Shown: positions 29,389-38,191, counted from the first letter of the stretch. The stretch: 64,000 nt of DNA from Sphingomonas sp. (GCF_017745215.1 NZ_JAGHZV010000015.1:1-64000); one strand, 5' to 3'. The notes: generated by a model from the sequence alone, not told the origin. Program-made: numbers and translations.

Positions 29389-29676
29389 TCAACTCGTTCC
29401 GTTCTGCATCCGCTCGTGGTGGCGAATCACTTCGTCGATGATGAACCGCAGGAACTTCTCGCTGAACTCGGGGTCGAGCTCGGCCTGCTGCGCCAGCGCG
29501 CGCAACCGCGCGATCTGTGCTTCCTCACGCCCCGGATCGGCGGGCGGCAGGCCCGACCGCGCCTTGTAGGCGCCCACCGCCTGGGTAACCTTGAACCGTT
29601 CGGCGAGCATGAAGACGAGCGCCGCATCGATATTGTCGATGCTCTGTCGATAGCGGGTGAGTGTCTCGTCGGCCAC
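29389..29676 (-). CDS. Chorismate mutase (AroQ type)
   Basis: This enzyme converts chorismate to prephenate, the substrate of PheA at 23993. The 95-residue all-helical protein has the AroQ pattern RQSIDNIDAALVFMLAERF, the active-site Lys in VTQAVGAYKA and the later ARLRALAQQAELDPEFSEKF helix. The start is GTG at 29676 with GGGAG six bases upstream; the longer frame beyond is not supported. It is divergent from the polyprenyl synthase gene and lies 36 bases upstream of the GH130 gene in the same direction. Confidence 0.92.
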   Translation of the reverse strand: MADETLTRYRQSIDNIDAALVFMLAERFKVTQAVGAYKARSGLPPADPGREEAQIARLRALAQQAELDPEFSEKFLRFIIDEVIRHHERMQNGTS

Positions 29677-29776
29677 GCGGGTCTCCCTAGGGTCGATTCC
29701 CTTTCGCTTGAGAGCCGCGACCATGCAAGCGTTGGGCTTGCCTTTGCGACGCTCAGAGGCCAAGGCCCTTGATGAG

Positions 29777-30790
29777 ATGACCGCGACGATCCATCGCCTG
29801 GGCACGCGCCCCGAGCCTTCGCTGGACCCGATGCTGGCGCTCGTCGCGCACGACATGAACCTCGTGAACGCGGTGATCCTCGACCGGATGCAGTCGGACA
29901 TCCCGCTGATCCCCGAGCTCGCTGGCCACCTCATCGCCGGCGGCGGCAAGCGGATGCGGCCGATGCTCACGCTCGCGAGCTCGCAACTGCTCGGCTATTC
30001 GGGCGCGCGCCACCATAGGTTGGCGGCGGCGGTCGAGTTCATCCACACCGCGACGCTGCTCCACGACGATGTCGTCGACAATTCGGACCTGCGCCGCGGT
30101 CGCCGCACCGCCAACAACATCTGGGGCAATCCCGCGAGCGTGCTCGTCGGCGACTTCCTGTTCAGCCGCTCGTTCGAGCTGATGGTCGAGGACGGCAGCC
30201 TCAAGGTGCTCAAGATCCTCTCGGGCGCGAGTGCGATCATCGCCGAGGGCGAGGTCAACCAGCTCACCGCCGCGCGCCGCATCGATCTCTCCGAGGAACG
30301 CTATCTCGAGATCATCGGCGCCAAGACCGCCGCGCTGTTCGCCGCCGCCTGCCGGATCGCCGCGGTGGTCGCCGAGCGCGGCGACGCCGACGAGCTTGCG
30401 CTCGATGCCTATGGCCGCAACCTCGGCATCGCCTTCCAGTTGGTCGACGACGCGATCGACTATGTCTCGAACGCCGAGACGATGGGCAAGGATGCCGGTG
30501 ACGACTTCCGCGAGGGCAAGATGACGCTCCCCGTCATCCTCGCCTATGCGCGCGGCAACGAGGCCGAGCGAGCGTTCTGGAAGGGAGCCGTGTCCGGCCG
30601 CCGCACGCGCGACGAGGATTTCGCCGAGGCGATCCGCCTTGTCCAGTCGAGCCGGGCGGTCGACGACACGCTCGCCCGCGCGCGCCATTACGGCCAGCGC
30701 GCGGTCGACGCGCTCGGCGGCTTCGTCTCGGGCGCGGCCAAGGATGCGATGGTCGAGGCGGTCGAATTCGCGGTGGCGCGGGCCTATTGA
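29777..30790 (+). CDS. ispB: Polyprenyl (octa-/decaprenyl) diphosphate synthase
   Basis: This enzyme lengthens the isoprenoid side chain of ubiquinone; Sphingomonas typically makes Q-10. The roughly 337-residue protein has the first Asp-rich motif LLHDDVVDNSDLRRG, the second FQLVDDAIDY, and the GGGKRMRP substrate-binding motif. ATG at 29777 gives a family-length protein; ATG at 29723 would add 18 residues and neither has a strong binding site. It is divergent from the chorismate mutase gene across about 100 bases. Chain length cannot be read reliably. Confidence 0.93.
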   Translation: MTATIHRLGTRPEPSLDPMLALVAHDMNLVNAVILDRMQSDIPLIPELAGHLIAGGGKRMRPMLTLASSQLLGYSGARHHRLAAAVEFIHTATLLHDDVVDNSDLRRGRRTANNIWGNPASVLVGDFLFSRSFELMVEDGSLKVLKILSGASAIIAEGEVNQLTAARRIDLSEERYLEIIGAKTAALFAAACRIAAVVAERGDADELALDAYGRNLGIAFQLVDDAIDYVSNAETMGKDAGDDFREGKMTLPVILAYARGNEAERAFWKGAVSGRRTRDEDFAEAIRLVQSSRAVDDTLARARHYGQRAVDALGGFVSGAAKDAMVEAVEFAVARAY

Positions 30791-30796
30791 GCGACG

Positions 30797-31021
30797 TCAG
30801 ATCGCGGGCAACACCAGCCCTGCGATCTCGTCCGGCTTGCCGTCCTGGTCCTGGGTGACGAAGACGATCGCATCGATCGCTCCGCCCGCGGGCGTGAAGA
30901 CCACCGCTTCGACATGGAACAGGGCAGTTTGGCTGGCAATATAGTCGCCCTTGCTGGGGACGCGTTCGAGTTTCTGGTTGGTCGCAGGGTTGTGCGGGAA
31001 GCGGATCTGAACATTCGCCAT
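30797..31021 (-). CDS. Small conserved-looking hypothetical protein
   Basis: The 74-residue product has no domain I recognise. It is soluble and mainly beta-rich by eye (FHVEAVVFTPAGGAIDAIVF). A good GGAG lies seven bases before the ATG. It converges on the polyprenyl synthase gene with only six bases between stops. Its small size and isolated position prevent a functional guess. Confidence 0.65.
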   Translation of the reverse strand: MANVQIRFPHNPATNQKLERVPSKGDYIASQTALFHVEAVVFTPAGGAIDAIVFVTQDQDGKPDEIAGLVLPAI

Positions 31022-31124
31022 CGAACATCTCCGGAATGACTGCCGAATCCGAATTATCCGGCGTTAGGTTAGGGCAGTCGCGCATGATATAGAAGCGGCA
31101 TCATCGATCATCGGGGGGATCGCG

Positions 31125-32357
31125 ATGGTTGTTCTTGGCGTTTTCGTCCTGCTGCTCGTGCTGGGCCTGCTGTTCGCGCTGGCGCAGCAGGCACTGGCCG
31201 GAGTCGCCGAGGCCGGTCCGCAACCGCTCGAGGCGACGCGCTCGCTCGCCGATCTCATCGATGCCGGCGTGCCGGTCCATGTCGTCTATGTCCATGGCAT
31301 GCGAGCCGAAGGCGTTGGCGCGGCGGATCGGCTGGCGGCATCGCTCGTCCGCGAACTGGGGTTCAGGCAGGACGGGGCGGTGAAGACCGAGCGGCTGGAC
31401 CTCGGGGAATGGCCCGAAAATGCCCGTTTCGCCAACGAGCGCATCTGGAGCGAAGCGGAATGGCAGGCGAGCCGGCCGCTGCTCCGCCGCTTCCTCCTGG
31501 CGCGCGCCGACATGCGTGTGACGATCACCGAGGTCAATTGGTGGCCGCTGCTCTTCCCGCTCAAGTGCCGCTTCCTGCTGCTGCCCGAGCATGACCTGTC
31601 GGGCGACGACAAGCAGCACCTCGCACTGTGCGAATGCACCGAGCCGCCCTATTACGACTGGGTCGGCGAGAAGGGGCGCGAGACGCTGGCCAAGCGGCCG
31701 CGGGGCGGCGCGGCGGCGTTCCTGAACCGCCGGATCAAGCAGGAAATCCTGAACTGGGGTCTGTCGGATGCCGTGATCGCGCTCGGGCCGATGCGTCGCT
31801 ATCTCCGCGAGACGATGAGCCAGGCGTTCGATCGCGTGCGCACCGCGGCCGGGGACGGCGACAGCTTCGTCGTGATGTCGGAGAGCCTCGGCAGCTTCGT
31901 CGTGATGGATTCCGCCGAGATCGAGTCGGTCGCCGACGTCCTCGGCCGGACCGATCACCTCTATTTCCTGGCCAACCAATTCTCGCTGCTCGAGCTTGGC
32001 CGGCTCCAGGGGATTGACGAGGTCCGGTCCGCGGCAGGTGGGGCCGAGCTCCGCTCGCTTGCCGCCGATGAGCCGCCGAGCCCGCTGGCGGCTTTGCAGC
32101 GATGGGCCGGCGGGTCAGCCCGGTCGCTCCGCACCGGCGATGGCGGCGCCCGGCCACGCCAGATCATCGCCTTCTCCGATCCCAGCGACATGCTGACCTA
32201 TCCCGTGCCTGCGCTGGACGGCGTGACGATCGTCAATTTGTTCGTGCGCAACACGCCGCGATGGTTCGGACTGTTCGTGTTGCCGGGTGCCGCGCATACG
32301 GGCCACCTCGGGAACAGGAAGGTCCGGGCCGCCCTGATCGGACGGCCCAGGCGCTGA
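31125..32357 (+). CDS. Membrane-anchored alpha/beta-hydrolase-like protein, unknown family
   Basis: The 410-residue protein has one N-terminal membrane helix (about 2-24) and hydrolase hallmarks: VVYVHGMRAEG near 52-62 as an oxyanion turn and SESLGS at 252-257 as a nucleophile elbow with serine 254. Possible acid and histidine partners are SDPSDML and the late GAAHTGHLG. A CRFLLLPEHDLSG segment with nearby cysteines (CEC) is unusual. I do not recognise the family. GGGGGG lies seven bases before the ATG. It is alone, converging on a small acidic-protein gene. Confidence 0.78.
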   Translation: MVVLGVFVLLLVLGLLFALAQQALAGVAEAGPQPLEATRSLADLIDAGVPVHVVYVHGMRAEGVGAADRLAASLVRELGFRQDGAVKTERLDLGEWPENARFANERIWSEAEWQASRPLLRRFLLARADMRVTITEVNWWPLLFPLKCRFLLLPEHDLSGDDKQHLALCECTEPPYYDWVGEKGRETLAKRPRGGAAAFLNRRIKQEILNWGLSDAVIALGPMRRYLRETMSQAFDRVRTAAGDGDSFVVMSESLGSFVVMDSAEIESVADVLGRTDHLYFLANQFSLLELGRLQGIDEVRSAAGGAELRSLAADEPPSPLAALQRWAGGSARSLRTGDGGARPRQIIAFSDPSDMLTYPVPALDGVTIVNLFVRNTPRWFGLFVLPGAAHTGHLGNRKVRAALIGRPRR

Positions 32358-32369
32358 GCAGTCGGAGGC

Positions 32370-32588
32370 TTATTCCTCCTCTTCCGCTCCTTCCTCGTCC
32401 TCGTCTTCCTCGTCGTCGACCAGCGCCTCGTCGGCCGCTTCGAGCTGTTCCTCGATCGAATCGACGACTTCGTCGAGCTGGTCCGCGTCGGCGGTGAACT
32501 CGATCGTGTCGCCGTCCTCGTCCTCGAGCGTGATGAGGAAATCCTCGCCCGTGCGCGTGATGCTGAATTGTGCCAGAGCCTTTGGCAT
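32370..32588 (-). CDS. Small highly acidic protein
   Basis: The 72-residue protein has a beta-rich start (FSITRTGEDFLITLEDEDGD) and a C-terminal tail made almost wholly of Glu and Asp. GGAGGG lies five bases before the ATG, so it is surely translated. The acidic tail resembles DNA mimics and chaperone-binding tails, but no function is known. It is divergent from hrpB across 66 bases. Confidence 0.8.
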   Translation of the reverse strand: MPKALAQFSITRTGEDFLITLEDEDGDTIEFTADADQLDEVVDSIEEQLEAADEALVDDEEDEDEEGAEEEE

Positions 32589-32654
32589 GCGTACCCTCCA
32601 ATCGCTGAGCCGGTTCGTCCGGCAAACAAAGCGCAGCGCTTTTGGTTGCAGCCC

Positions 32655-35102
32655 GTGACGGCAAGATTACCGATCGAAGCGGTGCTGCCGGAAATCCGCG
32701 CCACGCTGGCCGCAGCGAGCAATGCCGTGCTGGTGGCACCTCCCGGCGCGGGCAAGACGACGGCGGTGGCGCCGGCGCTGCTCGGCGAGGGCTGGTGCGC
32801 CGGTGAGATCCTGCTCTTGTCCCCCCGCAGGCTCGCCGCGCGCGCGGCCGCCGAGCGGATGGCGGCGCTGGCGGGCGAGCCGGTGGGCAGGACCTATGGC
32901 TATGCGACGCGGATGGACACGCGCCGATCGGCGGCGACGCGCGTGACGGTGGTGACCGAAGGCATCTTCGTGAACCGCATCCAGGCCGATCCCGAGCTGT
33001 CGGGCGTCTCGGCGGTGTTGTTCGATGAAGTCCATGAGCGCAGCCTCGATTCGGACTTCGGCCTCGCGCTCGCGCTCGACGCGCAGGCGGCGCTCAGGCC
33101 CGAGCTGCGGCTGGTGGCGATGTCGGCGACGCTCGACGGCGCGCGCTTCGCGGCGCTGATGGGAGACGCGCCGGTGATCGAGAGCGAGGGGCGGAGCTAT
33201 CCTTTGGAGCTGCGCCACCTCGGCCGCGCGGCGGAGGCGCGGATCGAGGAGTCGATGGCGGCCGCGGTGCGCCAGGCGCTGCGCGAGGCGGAGGGCGGGG
33301 TGCTCGCCTTCCTCCCCGGCGTCGCCGAGATCGAGCGGACCGCCGGGCGGCTCGAGGGGCTGGGCGGCGTCGTGCTCCACCGGCTCCACGGCAGCCTCGA
33401 CCCTGCCGCCCAGCGCGCCGCGATCGCGCCCGATCCGCAAGGGCGGCGCAAGCTGGTGCTCGCGACCTCGATCGCCGAGACCTCGCTGACGCTCGACGGC
33501 ATCCGCGTCGTGGTCGATTCGGGGCTCGCGCGGCGCCCGCGCTACGATCGCGCGGCAGGGATGACGCGGCTGGTCACCGAGCGCGCGAGCCAGGCGGCGG
33601 TGACGCAGCGCGCCGGCCGTGCCGCGCGCCAGGGGCCGGGCGTCGCCTATCGGCTGTGGGAAGCCGCGGCGACTGCCGGGCTGCCGCGCTTCGACCCGCC
33701 CGAAATCCTCGAGGCGGATCTTTCGGCGCTGACGCTCGACTGCGCGCTGTGGGGCGTGAGCGACCCGCGCGAGCTGCGCTGGCTCGATGCGCCGCCCGCA
33801 GCCGCGGTCGCCGAGGCGCGGGCGCGGCTCATGGCGCTGGAGGCGGTCGACGCCGACGGTCGCCCGACGCAGCACGGCAAGGCGATCGCCGGCCTGCCGC
33901 TGCCGCCGCGGCTCGGGCATATGCTGGTGCGCGCGGGCGAGCTGGGGCTGGCGGAGACGGCGGCCCAGGTCGCGGTGCTGCTCGGCGAGCGCGGGCTGGG
34001 CGGCAGCGACGCCGACCTCGAACTGCGTCTCCGCCGCTGGCGCAGCGAGCGCGGCCAGCGCGCGGAGGGTGGGCGCAAGCTCGCCGAGCGCTGGGCGAGG
34101 CTCGCGCCGGCGCAAGCCAAGCCGACGCCCGATGGCGATGCCGTGGCGATCGCCGTCGCGCTCGCCTTCCCCGATCGCGTGGCGAAGCGGCGTGACGCCA
34201 GCGGCGAGACCTGGGCCTCGACCGGCGGTCGCGGATTCAGGCTCGACGCGACCTCGGCGCTCGCACGCGCCGAATGGCTCGCGGTCGCCGAGACGCAGGG
34301 CATGGCCGCAGGCGCGCGCATCCTCTCGGCGGCGCAGATCGATGCGGCGAGCGTCGAGTGGCTCTTCGCCGATCGCATCGAGACGCGTCGCTCGGTCCGC
34401 TTCGATCCCGCGACTGGCCGGATCGAAGCCCTTCGAGAACGCCGTCTCGGCGCGATCCGCCTGTCTTCGGGGCATGATTCGCAGGCGAACCCGGCGGAGA
34501 TCGAAGCCGCGCTGCTCGACGCGGTGCGCGAGCATGGCCTCGCCATCCTTCCCTGGGGCGACGGCGGCGATACGCTCCGCATCCGCGCTCGCTATGCCGG
34601 GATCGACGCGCTGTCGGATGAGGCACTGCTCGCCGAGCTCGACGACTGGCTCGCCCCCGTGCTCGCGGGCAAGCGCCGGCTCGACGCGATCGAGCCCGGC
34701 GCGCTCGCCCAGGCGCTGCACAACCGGCTGGGCTGGGACGAGACCAGGGCGCTCGACCGCATCGCTCCCGCCCGCTTCGAGACGCCGGCGGGCTCCAGCC
34801 ATTCGATCGACTATGCCGCCGAGGGCGGGCCCACCGTCGAGGTGCGCGTGCAGGCGCTGTTCGGGCTCGCCGAGCATCCGACCGTCGGCGGCGTGCCGCT
34901 GGTGCTCAGCCTCACGTCGCCCGCCGGCCGCCCGATCCAGACGACGCGCGACTTGCCGGGCTTCTGGAAAGGAAGCTGGGCCGAGGTCGCCAAGGAGATG
35001 CGCGGCCGCTATCCCAGGCACCCCTGGCCCGACGATCCCGCCGCCGCCGGCCCGACGCTCCGTACGAAAAAGGCAGATGCGCGCGCCGCGGGGCCGCGCT
35101 AA
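32655..35102 (+). CDS. hrpB: ATP-dependent helicase HrpB
   Basis: HrpB is a DEAH-box RNA helicase of incompletely known role. The 815-residue protein has Walker A APPGAGKTTAV, the DEVH box LFDEVHERSLDSD, SAT motif MSATLDG, motif VI QRAGRAARQGPG and the family's C-terminal domain ending in WPDDPAAAGPTLRTKK. GTG at 32655 is the best start because upstream in-frame residues are not part of the family. An NDUFS4-like gene follows after 11 bases, with its binding site overlapping the hrpB stop. Confidence 0.95.
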   Translation: MTARLPIEAVLPEIRATLAAASNAVLVAPPGAGKTTAVAPALLGEGWCAGEILLLSPRRLAARAAAERMAALAGEPVGRTYGYATRMDTRRSAATRVTVVTEGIFVNRIQADPELSGVSAVLFDEVHERSLDSDFGLALALDAQAALRPELRLVAMSATLDGARFAALMGDAPVIESEGRSYPLELRHLGRAAEARIEESMAAAVRQALREAEGGVLAFLPGVAEIERTAGRLEGLGGVVLHRLHGSLDPAAQRAAIAPDPQGRRKLVLATSIAETSLTLDGIRVVVDSGLARRPRYDRAAGMTRLVTERASQAAVTQRAGRAARQGPGVAYRLWEAAATAGLPRFDPPEILEADLSALTLDCALWGVSDPRELRWLDAPPAAAVAEARARLMALEAVDADGRPTQHGKAIAGLPLPPRLGHMLVRAGELGLAETAAQVAVLLGERGLGGSDADLELRLRRWRSERGQRAEGGRKLAERWARLAPAQAKPTPDGDAVAIAVALAFPDRVAKRRDASGETWASTGGRGFRLDATSALARAEWLAVAETQGMAAGARILSAAQIDAASVEWLFADRIETRRSVRFDPATGRIEALRERRLGAIRLSSGHDSQANPAEIEAALLDAVREHGLAILPWGDGGDTLRIRARYAGIDALSDEALLAELDDWLAPVLAGKRRLDAIEPGALAQALHNRLGWDETRALDRIAPARFETPAGSSHSIDYAAEGGPTVEVRVQALFGLAEHPTVGGVPLVLSLTSPAGRPIQTTRDLPGFWKGSWAEVAKEMRGRYPRHPWPDDPAAAGPTLRTKKADARAAGPR

Positions 35103-35113
35103 GGAGCGAACCC

Positions 35114-35395
35114 ATGAAGACCGCCCGCATCTACCAGCGCCCCAAGAATGCGATGCAGTCCGGCCGCGCGCGGACCGATCGCTGGATCCTCGAATATGAG
35201 CCTGCCGAGCGGCAGCGCGCCGATCCGCTGACCGGCTGGGCCGGCTCGGGCGACACGCGCGCGCAGCTGCGGCTGGGCTTCCCTACGGTCGAGGCCGCGA
35301 CCGCTTATGCCGAGCGTGAGGGCATCGCCTATCACGTGATCGCGGCGCCGACACGCAAGCTCAAGCTCCAGGCCTACGCCGACAATTTCCGCTGA
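35114..35395 (+). CDS. NADH dehydrogenase accessory subunit (NDUFS4-like)
   Basis: This belongs to the ETC complex I subunit family, the bacterial version of mitochondrial NDUFS4, which stabilises complex I near the NADH site. The 93-residue protein shows the family pattern ARIYQRPKNAMQSGRART, the WILEYEP strand, WAGSGDTRAQLRLGFPTVEA and AYADNFR. AAGGAG lies seven bases before the ATG and overlaps the hrpB stop, so the two may be co-transcribed. No other complex I gene is in the window. Confidence 0.92.
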   Translation: MKTARIYQRPKNAMQSGRARTDRWILEYEPAERQRADPLTGWAGSGDTRAQLRLGFPTVEAATAYAEREGIAYHVIAAPTRKLKLQAYADNFR

Positions 35396-35605
35396 GGCGA
35401 AGCGCTCGCGGCTCGGGCAGTCGACGTCCCGAGTCGGGGCATTTCAGCGGTATCCAAATACCGAAGAGTCACAAGAGTCACGACCCGTCGCGGCGATTCC
35501 GGTGTCTGCTCCCTGCCAGGTTCAAAGGGCGGCCGGATTGCTCCAGCCGCGCCAGCCAAGCAGCCGGAATCCTACATTGCAAGCCGCTCGCGGCTCGATC
35601 GGGCC
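35396..35605. other. Convergent intergenic region with small repeats
   Basis: There is no gene in these 210 bases between the stops of the NDUFS4-like and NUDIX genes. They hold a perfect 6-bp dyad CGGTAT/ATACCG (35448-35463, loop CCAA) immediately followed by an exact tandem duplication of AAGAGTCAC (35464-35481). The stretch is poorer in GC than its surroundings. A tRNA-like TTCAAA near 35521 has no matching cloverleaf. Confidence 0.6.
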
Positions 35606-36139
35606 TCAGCCCAGGATGCTCTCGGCGAGCAGCAGCAGGATCTTGACGTCGATCGCCAGCCCTTCGGCGCGCTTGGCGGCGACGAAGTCGACGATCCCCG
35701 CCAGCGGCACGCGGTGGACGGTGATGTTCTCGCCGTCGACGCCGCCGCCCTCGCCGATCCGCGTGAGGCCCTGCGCGCGGACCAGCGTGAAGCTCTCCGA
35801 GACGAGCCCCGGCGAGCTGTAGAATTCGCCGATCACGTCGATCCGCTCGGCGGCGTGGCCGGTCTCTTCCTCGAGCTCGCGCGCGGCGGCCTCTTCCACC
35901 GTGTCGCCGTCGTGCGTGTCGCCGATCAGCCCCGCGGGCAGCTCGAGGCAGTTCCGCCCCAGCGGCACGCGATATTGCTCGACGAGCAGGACGTGGTCCT
36001 CGTCATCGACCGCGACGATCACTGCGGCGCGAATGCCCCGCGCGCGAGCGACATATTCCCAGCGGCCCTGCTTGCGCACCTGGATCCACTTGCCGGCCCA
36101 GGGCGTCTCGACCGGCGCATCGGCGTCAGGCGCGTTCAC
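35606..36139 (-). CDS. NUDIX hydrolase, ADP-ribose pyrophosphatase-like
   Basis: The 177-residue enzyme has the NUDIX box with helix AAARELEEETGH, preceded by LELPAGLIGD as in ADP-ribose and nucleotide-sugar pyrophosphatases, and the following ERIDVIGEFYSSPGLVSE region typical of that group. The start is GTG at 36139, which overlaps the stop of the upstream TPM gene by four bases (GTGA). It is the last gene of the lemA-TPM-TPM-TPM-NUDIX operon; its metabolic link to membrane proteins is unclear. Confidence 0.9.
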   Translation of the reverse strand: MNAPDADAPVETPWAGKWIQVRKQGRWEYVARARGIRAAVIVAVDDEDHVLLVEQYRVPLGRNCLELPAGLIGDTHDGDTVEEAAARELEEETGHAAERIDVIGEFYSSPGLVSESFTLVRAQGLTRIGEGGGVDGENITVHRVPLAGIVDFVAAKRAEGLAIDVKILLLLAESILG

Positions 36140-36816
36140 AGCTCGATCAGCCGGTCGGGGAGTTCGTTCACATCGGCCGCGGTCTTGGGGAAGGTCTCGG
36201 CGAGCACGAGCGCGATTCGGCCGACCGCGCCGGCCATGCCGTCCGCCGCCTTGCCGCGCTTCAGGCCGTCGACGAGCACCGCCATCGCTTCGCCCCAGCG
36301 CTCGGGCGCGACCTGCGAATGGATCGCCTCGTCGGCGATGATCTCGGCGCGATGCTCGGCGAGGCTCACATAGAGGAGGATGCCGACGCGGCCCTGGGTG
36401 CGCTTCTCGGCGCTCGCCTTGAAGAACTGGAGCGCGCGGCGGCGCACGCGGCGCGTCTTGGTGCGGCCCGGCGTCACGAGCATCCTGAGGCGCAGCGGCG
36501 CAAGGAGGAGGCGGACCGCGAGGAAGATGATCGCCTGCGCCGCCATCAGCAGCACCAGCACTTCGGCGATCTCGACCTTCGCCAGCCAGCCGCCGTGGAA
36601 CAGCGCGAGCTTGGCCTCGACCTGCGTCGGGAAGAGCGCATAGAGCCCCGCGACCAGCAGCATCGCCGCCACCGCCCAGTGGAGCATCACGTCGTGATAG
36701 GCATCGGACGATTGCGTGACGATCGTGACGATCTCGCCATCGGTGGTGCGCTCGGCCTCGGCCACCGCGTTGGTGACCTGCGCCTGCTGCTCGGGCGTGA
36801 AGTTGAGGAGTGCCAT
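36136..36816 (-). CDS. TPM-domain membrane protein (third of three)
   Basis: The 226-residue protein starts with part of a TPM domain (AVAEAERTTDGEIVTIVTQS), followed by two or three membrane helices (about 46-62 and 84-108), then a second conserved half (FFKASAEKRTQGRVGILLYV; HRAEIIADEAIHSQV) as in DUF2207/TPM relatives. Unlike the two proteins upstream, it has no signal peptide. It lies 11 bases downstream of the second TPM gene and overlaps the NUDIX gene. Confidence 0.86.
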   Translation of the reverse strand: MALLNFTPEQQAQVTNAVAEAERTTDGEIVTIVTQSSDAYHDVMLHWAVAAMLLVAGLYALFPTQVEAKLALFHGGWLAKVEIAEVLVLLMAAQAIIFLAVRLLLAPLRLRMLVTPGRTKTRRVRRRALQFFKASAEKRTQGRVGILLYVSLAEHRAEIIADEAIHSQVAPERWGEAMAVLVDGLKRGKAADGMAGAVGRIALVLAETFPKTAADVNELPDRLIEL

Positions 36817-36827
36817 CGCCTGTCCCC

Positions 36828-37667
36828 TTACCAGCTGCCCGAGGCGCCGCCACCGCCGAACGACCCGCCGCCGCCCGAGAAGCCGCCGCCGCCTCCGCCG
36901 CCGCCCCAATCGCTCCCGCCGCCGCCCCAGGACGATCCGCCCCGGCTGCCGCTGTGCATCGCCGCGTCGATCGCGGTCCACAGCAGCACCTGGCCGAGCC
37001 CGCTGCCACCACCGCGATAGCGCCGCCCGCCGCGCCGTCCGAAGATTCCGCCGAGCACGAAGACGAGCACCATCACGGTCCAGAAGATGCCGACGATCAG
37101 CCCGGCGCCGTTGTTGCCGCGGTTCGCGCCGCTGCTGCGGCGGCTGTCGAGCTTGGCCTTGGCGCGCGCCTCGGCGGCTTCGAGCGGCAGCTTCATCTGC
37201 TCGGCGATCGCCTGCGCTCCCGCCACGATCCCGCCCGGCATGTCGCCGTCGCGGAACTTCGGCAGGATCACCGTCTGGATGATCTGGCTGGAGAGCGCGT
37301 CGGTCATGATCGGCTCGAGGCCGTAGCCGACCTCGATGCGGACCTTGCGCTCCTTGGGCGCGACGATGAGGATGATGCCGTTGTTCGCCTCGCCCTGGCC
37401 GATCTTCCAGGCGCGGCCGAGGCGGTAGCCGTAATCCTCGATCGGATAGTCCTGGAGATCGGGGATGGTGGCGACGACGAACTGGCGCCCGCTCGCCTTC
37501 TCGACATCCTCGGAAAGCTGGGTCAGCTGCGCCTTCTGCCCGGCATCGAGCAGGTTGGCGGCGTCGACCACCCGGCCGCTCAGCGGCGGGAAGCTCTGGG
37601 CCTGCACCGGCCCGGCCAGGCCGAGCGTGGCGAGCAGCAGCGCGAGCAGCAGCCGCGCGAAGGTCAT
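36828..37667 (-). CDS. TPM-domain membrane protein with Gly/Ser-rich tail
   Basis: The 279-residue protein has a signal peptide (LLLALLLATLGLAGPVQA), a TPM phosphatase-like domain in the periplasm (LLDAGQKAQLTQLSEDVEKA; NNGIILIVAPKERKVRIEVG), one membrane helix at about 191-212, and a Gly/Trp/Ser-rich tail (GGGGSDWGGGGGGGGFSGG) in the cytoplasm. The architecture is like YgcG/TLP18.3 proteins. The ATG overlaps the stop of the TPM lipoprotein gene (ATGA). The tail may be phase-separating or simply disordered. Confidence 0.9.
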   Translation of the reverse strand: MTFARLLLALLLATLGLAGPVQAQSFPPLSGRVVDAANLLDAGQKAQLTQLSEDVEKASGRQFVVATIPDLQDYPIEDYGYRLGRAWKIGQGEANNGIILIVAPKERKVRIEVGYGLEPIMTDALSSQIIQTVILPKFRDGDMPGGIVAGAQAIAEQMKLPLEAAEARAKAKLDSRRSSGANRGNNGAGLIVGIFWTVMVLVFVLGGIFGRRGGRRYRGGGSGLGQVLLWTAIDAAMHSGSRGGSSWGGGGSDWGGGGGGGGFSGGGGSFGGGGASGSW

Positions 37668-38191
37668 GGGGTCGTCTCCGTGATCTGGGCGAGGATGGCG
37701 TCGGCGCCGCGGACGATGCCCGGCGCCATGCGGCGCGCGCGGAATTCGGGCAGCATGACCGTCTGGATGATGCGGTTCGCCTCGGCATCGGTGAGCGCGG
37801 CGTGCAGCCCGTCGCCCACCGCGATGCGGACCTGGCGTTCGTTGGGCGCGACGACGAGCAGCACGCCATCGTTCACGCCCTTGCGGCCGACGCCCCAGCG
37901 ATTGCCGAGCGCGTCCGCGAACGCCGCGATGTCGTGGCCGCCGATCGACGGCACGGTCGCGATCACGAACTGGTGATGCGTCCCTCGCTCGAATGCCTCG
38001 AGCTTGGCGGTGAGCGCCGCAATGTCGGCGGGAGCAAGCAGCTTGGCCGCATCGTCGACATAGCCGTGCGGCGCGGGCGCAGGCGCCGCCGCGGCAGGCT
38101 GTTTCGCTGCCGCGGCGTCATTGCCCGCGGGCGCCGTGCCGCACGCGGCGAGCGGCGCCAGCGCGAGCAGCAGGGCGAACGCGCGGATCAG
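37664..38191 (-). CDS. TPM-domain lipoprotein with a CTG start
   Basis: The TPM domain is unmistakable (YVDDAAKLLAPADIAALTAK; GVNDGVLLVVAPNERQVRIA). In this frame there is no ATG, GTG or TTG between lemA and the middle of the domain. A CTG at 38191 overlaps the lemA TGA as CTGA and opens a perfect lipoprotein signal, LIRAFALLLALAPLAACG. I therefore call a CTG start coupled to lemA translation; the product would be 175 residues, tied to a membrane by its lipid. Confidence 0.75.
   Translation of the reverse strand: MIRAFALLLALAPLAACGTAPAGNDAAAAKQPAAAAPAPAPHGYVDDAAKLLAPADIAALTAKLEAFERGTHHQFVIATVPSIGGHDIAAFADALGNRWGVGRKGVNDGVLLVVAPNERQVRIAVGDGLHAALTDAEANRIIQTVMLPEFRARRMAPGIVRGADAILAQITETTP

Noticed and set aside
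35505..35560. tRNA-like 3' end (CTGCC-AGGTTCAAAG-GGCGG) in the gap after the NDUFS4-like gene
   Set aside because: A T-arm-like hairpin can be drawn but no acceptor, D or anticodon arms fit around it.
37664..37966. TPM lipoprotein gene starting at the internal GTG at 37966
   Set aside because: That start would cut off half of the TPM domain and the whole lipoprotein signal, both of which are clearly encoded in the same frame upstream.
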